A DNA stretch of 34,349 nt from positions 1-34,349 of the forward strand of contig JADFIR010000033.1 of the NCBI GenBank assembly GCA_022566535.1, in the 5' to 3' direction. A model generated the notes under the pieces. The model worked only from the letters and a program-made list of their open reading frames with translations. It had not been told where the DNA came from and made no database searches. Below, piece by piece: positions 24,871 to 31,582 of the stretch. Position 1 is the stretch's first letter. The number at the start of each line of letters is the position of its first letter. The stretch comes from Planctomycetota bacterium. GTDB taxonomy: Bacteria > Planctomycetota > Phycisphaerae > Phycisphaerales > SM1A02. Both the position numbers and the translations under genes were made by a program.

Positions 24871-26640
24871 CTAGGCTCCCTCATGCAGCCGCTCGCCCCG
24901 GTGGAGGCGCTGCGCGATGAGATAGGTTTGCCCCTGAGCCCGGACGGTCGGCGCATGCGCGGCCATATACCGTGCCGCAGCCACCAGAACGTTGTTCCCA
25001 GCGGTCGTATCTTGCAGCAATTCGTATTGGGCAAAGGCCGCCTCGACCGTTTGGATGGTGTGAAAATCGCGATCTTCGCGCAGCAGCAGCCCTCCCAACA
25101 ACGCCAGAAGTCGCGCTGAGGTGGCCCCATCGCGCAGGTACTCGGCCACCATCGCGCCTGACTCGTTCACCTGCTGTTGTCGGTCGAGCAGACCGGGTAG
25201 CCGTGCCAGGATTGTTTGAGGATCACGGTCGGTGGATGCCGCGCTCGGTTCGGGTAGGCGCACCGCCGGGACGTTCAGGAAGCGATCGAGGTATACGCTC
25301 ATGGCGGCATCGAAGACGCCACGCAGAAGTTCCGGGGACGTCGATCGGCGCAAACCCTGATGCACGGCGTTGGCGAACGAGAACGTGTGAAGCGCCGTGT
25401 CCCAATCTCCAAACTCATTGCTGGTGTGGAACTGCGCGATCCGAAGAGCCGCAGCATACGCGACGACACCGGCCAGTTCGTCTTCGGCGCAACCTTCCTC
25501 CAGCGCTCTCAACAAGGCATCGGCAATTGCCTGCGGATCATCGCCCAAGAGCACCTCCAGTAGTGCATCTGATCCGGTGTATGTTCCACGCCGGGGCCGG
25601 CCGCTTTGCAGAGCGGTTGACACCTCGCCAACGGCACGGTCCACGATCGGGATCAGGTCCACCGGATGACGCCAGGCGCTGGACTCCTCCATCCGGTCGG
25701 CCGTGGCATAACCGCGGGCCAGACTCGCCAGAACCGGCTCCGCGAGTTCCCATCCCGCGACATCGAGTGCTTCCAACGCCTTGTTGGTGAAGTCCAAGAC
25801 ATGTCCGATCTGGATGTAGCGGTGATCGGTGCCGGCGGCGAAGAGCATGTCCGCCATCTGCCGATGATCGGCGCCGGCCCGCACGGCCGAAACGATGCAA
25901 CGCTCAGCGCCATCGGCGTCGCGAACCTCGATGAACTTGCGAAACCAGCGCTTCAGCGTTGGGAGGTCTGTGCTTGAATCCGGCAGGGGGCGGAGATCAA
26001 ACCGTGGCGGCTCGCCCTCGCACTCCGAAGCGACCGCACACAAACCTTGATACAGCGCTCGTGGTCGGTCCTTGGCTTCCAGGCGAGGAAGCAGATTCAT
26101 CATGCACGTGAGGATCGTCAGCCCTTGACCCCAACCCGCCTCGCGCTGCCGTGCGCCGAACTCCAGCCCGATGCGGAACGGTTCAACCGCATCTTCGCCT
26201 CGATCAAGGAGCCCAATGACCGCCTTGGCGATCACGAGCGGAATGTTGCGGTCCAATCCCTCCCGCACGCGCTGCCGGTAATGCCCGCTCGGATCGCTGG
26301 GTGGTGAGACATCCACCCAAACTTCGCCATCACGGATCTGAATGGGGAAGACGCGCACATCATCTGCCCAGGGATCGAACGTCCCCCCACTGGCGAGGTC
26401 AAACCGCGCGTGGTGCCAATGGCACGTCAGGATGCAATCCCTCACACTGCCTCTGTCCAACGGGAAGCCCATGTGCGGACAGCGGTTGTCCACGGCATAG
26501 ATGCTGTCTTCGTGCCAAAACAGCACGATCGTGTTCCCGTCGACATGCACGACCTTGCTGCCGGTGCTCCGCACCTCATTAACGGTCGCCGCGCGGGCAT
26601 ATCGCGCTTCTGTCGATGGCTCTCGGAGTGCTCTGGTCAT
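24871..26640 (-). CDS. Rieske [2Fe-2S] protein with large helical C-terminal domain
   Basis: 589 residues; the ATG at 26640 has GGAG nine bases upstream. Residues about 12-110 form a Rieske domain: C54-x-H56 ('RCPHMGFPLDRG') and C73-x2-H76 ('LTCHWHHARF') bind the 2Fe-2S cluster, with the arene-dioxygenase-ferredoxin spacing of 16. The remaining roughly 470 residues are helical, with many conserved-looking His/Asp positions ('GAGADHRQMADMLFAAG'-like and 'QFHTSNEFGDWDTALHTFSFANAVHQ'). This is reminiscent of questin-oxidase-like helical domains, though I am not certain of the family. No export signal is present, so it is cytoplasmic. It follows the peroxiredoxin-kinase gene by 95 bp on the same strand and is probably co-expressed; it may be its electron-transfer or substrate partner. 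Confidence 0.8.
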   Translation of the reverse strand: MTRALREPSTEARYARAATVNEVRSTGSKVVHVDGNTIVLFWHEDSIYAVDNRCPHMGFPLDRGSVRDCILTCHWHHARFDLASGGTFDPWADDVRVFPIQIRDGEVWVDVSPPSDPSGHYRQRVREGLDRNIPLVIAKAVIGLLDRGEDAVEPFRIGLEFGARQREAGWGQGLTILTCMMNLLPRLEAKDRPRALYQGLCAVASECEGEPPRFDLRPLPDSSTDLPTLKRWFRKFIEVRDADGAERCIVSAVRAGADHRQMADMLFAAGTDHRYIQIGHVLDFTNKALEALDVAGWELAEPVLASLARGYATADRMEESSAWRHPVDLIPIVDRAVGEVSTALQSGRPRRGTYTGSDALLEVLLGDDPQAIADALLRALEEGCAEDELAGVVAYAAALRIAQFHTSNEFGDWDTALHTFSFANAVHQGLRRSTSPELLRGVFDAAMSVYLDRFLNVPAVRLPEPSAASTDRDPQTILARLPGLLDRQQQVNESGAMVAEYLRDGATSARLLALLGGLLLREDRDFHTIQTVEAAFAQYELLQDTTAGNNVLVAAARYMAAHAPTVRAQGQTYLIAQRLHRGERLHEGA

Positions 26641-26735
26641 CTCAGCTGTCTCCTGTGCAAGTCGTTGCGCCCCTCAATTCCACGGCAATCTTCCAACCCA
26701 CTCTTGAGTTGCGCGTAAATTCCCTGGTCAGCAAG

Positions 26736-28334
26736 CTATCCCAGCATCTGAGCGATTTCCTGCATCGTGATATCGCGATCATGCGCGTCGCAAACGAGTG
26801 CCCTGCTCACCACGGTGGCGAAGGGCTCCGGCACGGCCGCAGCGAGCGTGTTGGGATCAACAGCCTGTATTTGACTGAGAATCTGGGGAATCGTCTCCCC
26901 CAGGAACGCGCCTTTGCCGGTCACCAACTCGTAGAGCATGACGCCGAGCGCGAACACGTCGCTCTTTCGCGTGGCCCGGCCGCCCGCTGCCTGCTCCGGT
27001 GACATGTAAGCCGGCGTCCCTCGCAGCCGACCTGTCTTGCCCACCTTGATGGTGGTAGAGGCCCGGGTGTCCAGTGAACCCTCCCCCAGGCGGGCAAGAC
27101 CGAAGTCGAGGATCTTCACCACACCGTCGTCGCGCACGATCACGTTCGCCGGCTTGAGATCGCCGTGGGAGATTTCCATGGCATGGGCCGCGGCCATTCC
27201 CATCGCCACCTGGCGCCCGATGTTCGCGGTCTTCTGAACCGGCACGGGTCCCGCATCGATCATTTCGCTCAGCAATTGACCGCGCACATACTCCATCGCG
27301 ATGAACGGAACTCCCTCGCTGTCGTCAACGGCAAAGATCGTGCAGATGTTCGTGTGGTTCAAGGCCGCCGCCGCACGAGCCTCGGCCAGCACGGCGCTGA
27401 TTGACGAGGGAGTATCCGGATTGAGTACCTTCAGCGCTACCGTTCGCTTGAGTGTCGTGTCTTGTGCTCGAAAGACGGACCCAAACGCGCCCGTTCCCAC
27501 ACATTCTTCGATTCGATAGTGTGAAACCATGTTACCCGGGCACAGTTCGCACGTCGGATCGACCGTCGCCATTCCCGGTCTCCAATCCTCGGCGCACATA
27601 CCCCCAGTCTGCAGCGCTGACAGAACGCGCAGGATTTCATCCGATCGCCGGCCGACGCTCAGATTGTGCACAGCCTGATACTGCAACACGCCGTTGGGGT
27701 CGATGAGAAACAACCCGCGCAGAGAAACGTGCTGCTGCTCGAGGTATACGCCGTACGCCCTGGACACCGCTCCATCCTCGTCGCTAGCCAGCGGGAAACG
27801 CAGTCCTCCGAGCCCTCGGTGAGCGGTGGGCGTTGTCAGCCACCGTTCATGCGATTCGATGGCGTCGACACTGACCCCGAGGATGTCCGCCCCGCATCGT
27901 CCAAACTCCTCCATCCGATTGCTCAGGGCCGTCAGCTCCGTCGGACACACCAACGAGAAATCGCGCGGATAGAAGACGAGCACCAGCCACCGTCCGCGAG
28001 AGCTGGACAGGGACACTCGACGTGGCACCGACGAATCCACTGACGCGCATGGAAGATCAAAGGCCGGAGCGAGCATGCCGACGGAAACTCCAGGAGACGT
28101 CGTCGGTGCAGGCTCACGATCGAGACTTGCGCCAGTCAACGGCGCCGGCGCCTTTTCGCCCGCGCGGACCTCATCGTCCTCTCGCTCAGCGAAACGAAGC
28201 AACCGTTCCACTTGTTCGAGAAGACGCTGGTCCGACCCGCAGGCATCCTTCAGAAACGCGTGACGCTCATCACCTGAACGTTCCAATGCCCCGTCGAATA
28301 ACGCACGTGCACGCTTGAATCCCTCGGGGTCCAT
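26736..28334 (-). CDS. peroxiredoxin-Ser/Thr protein kinase fusion
   Basis: 532 residues from ATG 28332-28334, set by GGAGG seven bases upstream. Residues 1-52 are the helical leader common to planctomycete kinases encoded beside ECF sigma factors. Residues about 83-260 are a complete AhpC/Prx1-type 2-Cys peroxiredoxin: peroxidatic C130 in 'FYPRDFSLVCPTEL' and a resolving-type C247 in 'GMCAEDWRPG'. A CxxC (C262, C265) follows in the linker. Residues about 272-532 are a Hanks-type kinase: 'VGTGAFGSV', Lys302 in 'VALKVL', 'HGDLKPANV' (HGD replaces HRD, so a non-RD kinase), 'DFG' and 'GTPAYMSPEQ'. No transmembrane helix or C-terminal repeat domain is present. The inferred role is cytoplasmic peroxide sensing coupled to phosphorylation. 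The Rieske gene follows. Confidence 0.9.
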   Translation of the reverse strand: MDPEGFKRARALFDGALERSGDERHAFLKDACGSDQRLLEQVERLLRFAEREDDEVRAGEKAPAPLTGASLDREPAPTTSPGVSVGMLAPAFDLPCASVDSSVPRRVSLSSSRGRWLVLVFYPRDFSLVCPTELTALSNRMEEFGRCGADILGVSVDAIESHERWLTTPTAHRGLGGLRFPLASDEDGAVSRAYGVYLEQQHVSLRGLFLIDPNGVLQYQAVHNLSVGRRSDEILRVLSALQTGGMCAEDWRPGMATVDPTCELCPGNMVSHYRIEECVGTGAFGSVFRAQDTTLKRTVALKVLNPDTPSSISAVLAEARAAAALNHTNICTIFAVDDSEGVPFIAMEYVRGQLLSEMIDAGPVPVQKTANIGRQVAMGMAAAHAMEISHGDLKPANVIVRDDGVVKILDFGLARLGEGSLDTRASTTIKVGKTGRLRGTPAYMSPEQAAGGRATRKSDVFALGVMLYELVTGKGAFLGETIPQILSQIQAVDPNTLAAAVPEPFATVVSRALVCDAHDRDITMQEIAQMLG

Positions 28335-28446
28335 GCCCAACCTCCTACAGAAGCGACCGACCCAGGAGTTGACCTCCACTATACAGGCCGCGTTCGTCGT
28401 GACCGATCAACACGCGGCATCCCGCGGTCCGAAGGGTCACGCCGAA
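28303..28446. repeat. 144-bp direct repeat, copy 1 (kinase start region)
   Basis: It matches 30279-30422 without gaps at an offset of 1976 bp, with 8 mismatches by my count (about 94% identical). It spans the first 10-11 kinase codons, the GGAGG site and the putative promoter. Confidence 0.9.
28378..28410 (-). promoter_or_regulatory. putative promoter of the peroxiredoxin-kinase gene
   Basis: On the minus strand TATAGT (28378-28383) lies 43 bp upstream of the start codon, with TTGATC (28405-28410) further upstream at a 21-base spacing that is longer than normal. The -10 box is kept unchanged in the second repeat copy (30354-30359). A different sigma factor may read it. Confidence 0.3.
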
Positions 28447-28449
28447 ACC

Positions 28450-28496
28450 CTGCCCAAGCGGCCTGACCGGGTTTCCAGGCCGCCGTCTTGGGGCAG
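28450..28496. repeat. GC-rich palindrome between kinase promoter and cassette
   Basis: CTGCCCAAG (28450-28458) with CTTGGGGCAG (28487-28496), plus CGGCCTG (28459-28465) with CAGGCCG (28476-28482), form a long two-part hairpin. It could be a terminator or protein-binding site, or an element left at the edge of the inserted segment. Confidence 0.5.
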
Positions 28497-28608
28497 GATT
28501 CGGCCTGTCGCCGTCGAGTCCGGTCAGAAGCAAGCAACTGGAACTTGGGTTTTCGGGGGGGCGCGTTACACTCGTGCTCGGAAAGCTCGGCGGTGGAGCC
28601 GGGCGGAG

Positions 28609-28737
28609 GTCAAACGGGAAATGTCAGCTGAACATGGAGCCTGATGAATCGCGGACATTACCGTTGTAGAAACGCCCCCGTGGCGATTTACAGAGCAAAT
28701 GTTGCTTGCCCGCCGCTGAGCGACAACACCGTTAGGC
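28609..28737 (+). other. probable attC-like recombination site (left)
   Basis: It ends in GTTAGGC (28731-28737), the R' core consensus GTTRRRY, and begins with GTCAAAC (28609-28615), one base off RYYYAAC. Between them are nested complementary blocks: AACAT (28631-28635) with ATGTT (28699-28703), and AATCGC (28647-28652) with GCGATT (28683-28688). The length of 129 bp is like the long VCR-type attC sites. The imperfect R'' box makes it less certain than the right-hand site. Confidence 0.45.
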
Positions 28738-30271
28738 GAGACTGAAAGGAAGGTCAGACCATGAAGCATCAACTCCACTTATGGCCAGTTTTGCTCCTCG
28801 GAACGGCCATCATGGCCACCGTGCCGCTTCTCCCGATGGCTGCCGGACAGGATCCCGCATCGAGAGGCAAGACCAGCTACGCACCCGTGGTGGTCGAGGA
28901 AGACTTCGAATCCGTGGTCTCACGCATGACCAAGGCGAAGCCCGCAATTGTGAAGAGGCACCGGGCGCTATTGGAGGAACGTTACGACCTCTCAGACCGG
29001 CCCGTTCCCGGGGTCGAGATGTCTCGCGGTAAGCCGGTCCAGGGCGGGGTCCGCGTACGACTGCCCGCCGGGGTGACCTGGGACGGCCTTGCGGCCATGT
29101 CTGCGGAAGAGATCCGAGCGAAGGGTCTCTGGCCTGGGGGGTTCTACCCTCTGCCACATCCCAACCATGCCGAAGGCGGCATGCTCTTCCCGAAGTTCCA
29201 CATTGACGAGATCAAGAAGCAGACGGGTCGGGATCTCACGCGCTTCGACCTCGACTTCGTGATGCCCGATCACTTCCTCCCTGAGTTTCCCCCGCCGATG
29301 TTCCTCACCACCCGCCTCGATCTCGGCGACGTCTCCCAGGGGCAGCTGGTGACCACAGAGAACTACTATGAACTCTTCAACGGCATCCTCAACCCCAAGC
29401 AGCTCGAGGGACTGCGTCTGCTGGTGACCCCTTTCCCCCAGCAGCAGTTCAACGCGACCAAGGACCGGCGCAGTCTTAAGCCCAGCCTCGGCGTGTCCTG
29501 CTTGGAGTGTCACGTCAATGGCCACACGAACGCGGCCACGCACTTGGTGGGCGACATTCGCCCCCAGGAGTTCCGTCACCGCATCGACACCCCGAGCCTG
29601 CGGGGTGTGAACATCCAGCGACTGTTCGGTTCACAACGGGCGCTTCGGAGCGTTGAGGACTTCACCGAGTTCGAGCAGCGGGCAGCCTACTTCGATGGAG
29701 ATCCGGTCATCGCGACCAAGAAGGGGGTGAATATCCTCGACCGTGGGAGCCAGGTCCATTTCATGGCGGAGGTCCAGGAGCTGTTCGACTTCCCTCCGGC
29801 CCCCAAACTGGACCTGCTCGGCAAGCTCGATCCCGCCAAGGCTAGCGCGCGCGAGCTTCGGGGCCAGGATCTGTTCTTCGGCAAGGCGCTTTGCTCGGCC
29901 TGCCATGCGGCTCCGTACTACACGGACAACTTCATGCACAACCTCCGGACGGAGCGTTTTCATGAGCCGCGGATGATCAATGGCCGGATGGCCGTCGGCG
30001 ATGGCCCCATCAAGACCTTCCCGCTGCGTGGAATCAAGGAGTCGCCGCCATACCTGCACGACGGACGTCTGCTCACCCTCGAGGACACAGTCGAGTTCTT
30101 CAACATCGTTCTGGGCACAAAGCTGACTGCGCAGGAGAAGCAGGATCTAGTGGCCTTCTTGAGATGTCTCTGATCGTGTGGCCAGACTACGCAACCGAGC
30201 TCGTCTAACAACGGAACGGGTTAACGGGTTGGAGCGGACGGCGCTATCGCGCCACCGCTCAACCCAGGCCG
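28732..30271 (+). mobile_element. integron-type gene cassette carrying a di-haem cytochrome gene
   Basis: The segment runs from the cut point in the left GTTAGGC to that in the right GTTAGGC. It has the canonical cassette order: core site, 23 bases, start codon, a single gene, then attC within 30 bp of the stop codon. No integron integrase is in the window. Established knowledge: cassettes are mobilised by IntI-type tyrosine recombinases at folded attC sites. Confidence 0.6.
28761..30173 (+). CDS. exported di-haem c-type cytochrome (annotated elsewhere as 'cytochrome B6'-like)
   Basis: 470 residues; ATG 28761 has AAGGAAGG seven bases upstream. A signal peptide (about residues 1-29, hydrophobic core 'LLLGTAIMATVPLLPM', cleavage near AAG) sends it to the periplasm. 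Two haem c motifs are visible: CLECH (247-251) and CSACH (378-382). 'HTNAATHLVGDIRPQ', 'RIDTPSLRGVNIQRLFGSQRA' and 'GIKESPPYLHDGRLLTLEDTVEFF' are strongly patterned and recall the peroxidase/MauG superfamily, where the late Y/H-D-G-R loop shapes the active haem. A role in periplasmic electron transfer or peroxide handling is likely, but the substrate is unknown. It is opposite in strand to its neighbours and bracketed by attC sites. Confidence 0.9.
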   Translation: MKHQLHLWPVLLLGTAIMATVPLLPMAAGQDPASRGKTSYAPVVVEEDFESVVSRMTKAKPAIVKRHRALLEERYDLSDRPVPGVEMSRGKPVQGGVRVRLPAGVTWDGLAAMSAEEIRAKGLWPGGFYPLPHPNHAEGGMLFPKFHIDEIKKQTGRDLTRFDLDFVMPDHFLPEFPPPMFLTTRLDLGDVSQGQLVTTENYYELFNGILNPKQLEGLRLLVTPFPQQQFNATKDRRSLKPSLGVSCLECHVNGHTNAATHLVGDIRPQEFRHRIDTPSLRGVNIQRLFGSQRALRSVEDFTEFEQRAAYFDGDPVIATKKGVNILDRGSQVHFMAEVQELFDFPPAPKLDLLGKLDPAKASARELRGQDLFFGKALCSACHAAPYYTDNFMHNLRTERFHEPRMINGRMAVGDGPIKTFPLRGIKESPPYLHDGRLLTLEDTVEFFNIVLGTKLTAQEKQDLVAFLRCL

Positions 30272-30277
30272 TTAGGC
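30203..30277 (+). other. attC recombination site (right)
   Basis: R'' GTCTAAC (30203-30209) and R' GTTAGGC (30271-30277) match the integron consensus boxes. The interior folds as GGGTTG (30226-30231)/CAACCC (30260-30265), then an extrahelical G (30232), AGCGG (30233-30237)/CCGCT (30255-30259), and GGCGC (30240-30244)/GCGCC (30249-30253) around a TATC loop. Unpaired bases on one strand are the hallmark used by integrases to choose the strand. An 8-bp tandem duplication AACGGGTT (30215-30222, 30223-30230) lengthens the left arm. Confidence 0.75.
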
Positions 30278-30310
30278 AGCACGTGCACGCTTGAATCCCT
30301 CGGGGTCCAT
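30272..30310 (-). pseudogene. 12-codon remnant of an ECF-linked kinase gene, stopped by attC
   Basis: The second copy of the kinase start region keeps the GGAGG site and ATG and reads 'MDPEGFKRARAA' then TAA. The stop codon is supplied by the attC R' box read in reverse (GCCTAAC). It lies 122 bp downstream of the sigma-factor stop, where the partner kinase is expected. It is a truncated relic, or a minigene if still expressed. Confidence 0.7.
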
Positions 30311-30422
30311 GCCCGACCTCCTACAGAAGCGACCGATCGCGGAGTTGACCTGCACTATACAGGCCGCGTTCGTCGTGTCCGATCAACACGCAGCATGCCG
30401 CGGTCCGAAGGGTCACGCCGAA
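30279..30422. repeat. 144-bp direct repeat, copy 2 (next to sigma-factor gene)
   Basis: Partner of 28303-28446. It starts one base after the right attC and ends 10 bases before the sigma-factor stop codon, so this copy preserves the presumed original sigma-kinase junction. A short direct repeat GTCACGCCGAACCC occurs at its end (30412-30425) and again at 30446-30459 inside the sigma gene. Confidence 0.9.
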
Positions 30423-30432
30423 CCCAATTTCT

Positions 30433-31062
30433 CTATGACGAGCTTGTCACGCCGAACCCCGTTTTCCCCTGCTCCATCCGCGACGTCTCGTCCATGAGCC
30501 AGGCCTTGGCGAAGCGCCAATCCCGCTTCACGGTCGAGTGCGACAGGCCGAGCGCTTCTGCAATCTCTTGAATATCCAGTCCCCACACGACGCGCAACTT
30601 CACCACCTCCGCCTGCCGGGGATCCAAAGCCTCCAACCGCTCCAGGGCCTTGACGAGACACTCGATCTGGATTTGTGTCGCCTTGCCGGGTCCGCGCGTG
30701 GGGCTCGGCCGACCGTCCAAAAACAGCGTGATTCGCTTCCGCCCCCCGCCTCGCCTTGCCGCCAGCCGCTGACGTTGGTAATCCACCAGCACCCGCAGCA
30801 TCACCTTCGTCGCTACCGCGAAAAACTGCCCGCGGTTGTCGTACGTCTTGCGCTGTTTGATCAACCGCAGAAACGTCTCATTGACCAACGCGGCCGGCTC
30901 CATCGTCACCACGTTCGCTCGTTGCCCGAACCGCCGACTCAGGTGCGAAAGAGCAATGCCCTCCAGGTCTCGGTACACCAGCTCCATCAGCTCGTCGAGC
31001 GCGCCCGCTCGGCCGCCCTCCATTTGCCGCAGCAGAATCGTGATGTCGCCCGGCCTCACCAT
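30433..31062 (-). CDS. ECF-type RNA polymerase sigma factor (planctomycete kinase-linked group)
   Basis: 209 residues. Sigma2 region: 'GALDELMELVYRDLEGIALSHL', 'ALVNETFLRLIKQRKTYDNRGQFFAVATKVMLRVLVDYQRQR', with the W/F-rich core-binding helix. Sigma4 region: 'LDPRQAEVVKLRVVWGLDIQEIAEALGLSHSTVKRDWRFAKAWL', a helix-turn-helix for -35 recognition. No anti-sigma gene or extension is seen. In planctomycetes this group is typically followed by a Hanks-type kinase gene on the same strand, and here the kinase start sequence does follow (30310) but is cut off by the attC site. The full kinase gene lies 2.1 kb away. Regulation by phosphorylation is family-based inference. Confidence 0.93.
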   Translation of the reverse strand: MVRPGDITILLRQMEGGRAGALDELMELVYRDLEGIALSHLSRRFGQRANVVTMEPAALVNETFLRLIKQRKTYDNRGQFFAVATKVMLRVLVDYQRQRLAARRGGGRKRITLFLDGRPSPTRGPGKATQIQIECLVKALERLEALDPRQAEVVKLRVVWGLDIQEIAEALGLSHSTVKRDWRFAKAWLMDETSRMEQGKTGFGVTSSS

Positions 31063-31217
31063 GACGGTATCTCCGTGGCGGGGGCGAATGGATCTCGACC
31101 ATCCGGGTCTTCGTGGACCGGAGAGGACCTCTGTAGATCACGGAGCACAGCGTCTATCGCCTGCCCGATGCTGACTGATTCGATCGTACGCGTCGCTCAC
31201 CTCCCATGCAACGCTAG

Positions 31218-31372
31218 GGCACCTTCGGCACGGTGGATATTGTCTTGCCCCTCGCCACGTGGGGGACCGTCCCCGGTGGCCCGCCGGACTTCGATGGCGA
31301 CGGTCCCGGCGCGCCGGGATCGGCATCCTCGACCTGCTGGCTCTGCTGGCGAACTGGGGTCCGTGCGCGTAA
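31218..31372 (+). pseudogene. orphan dockerin-like C-terminal tail with palindrome frameshift
   Basis: From a stop at 31215-31217 the frame reads 'GTFGTVDIVLPLATWGTVP', then 'GGPPDFDGDG', after which the palindrome at 31304-31319 shifts it. One base more would restore 'GILDLLALLANWGPCA' and the stop at 31370-31372. The body of the protein is absent. The next exported protein starts 210 bp downstream. Confidence 0.6.
31304..31319. repeat. 16-bp perfect palindrome, copy 1
   Basis: TCCCGGCGCGCCGGGA, self-complementary over all 16 bases with an AscI-type core. It sits between the Asp/Gly codons and the 'GILDLL' codons of a dockerin-like repeat. Confidence 0.9.
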
Positions 31373-31582
31373 ACGGCGACGTTGAGGGCGACACCGACTC
31401 GGCGAACCTCAGGCTGCCGCTCGGCGCGTGGGCTGGGGGCGGGTGCTCCTCGCCGCAGCGGCTCCGTCCCGGCGCTACCCGAACATCGGCCTTTACCCTG
31501 GATTTTTGGCGCAGACCGGGTATGTTTGAAGCGCAGGGCCAAGCCCGGCCTCGCTTTTGTCCGACCGGACAGGAGACCCCGC

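Noticed and set aside
28315..28644. Plus-strand frame across the left direct repeat
   Set aside because: It is antisense to the kinase start, and the frame in the second repeat copy (30291-30497) diverges without a family pattern.
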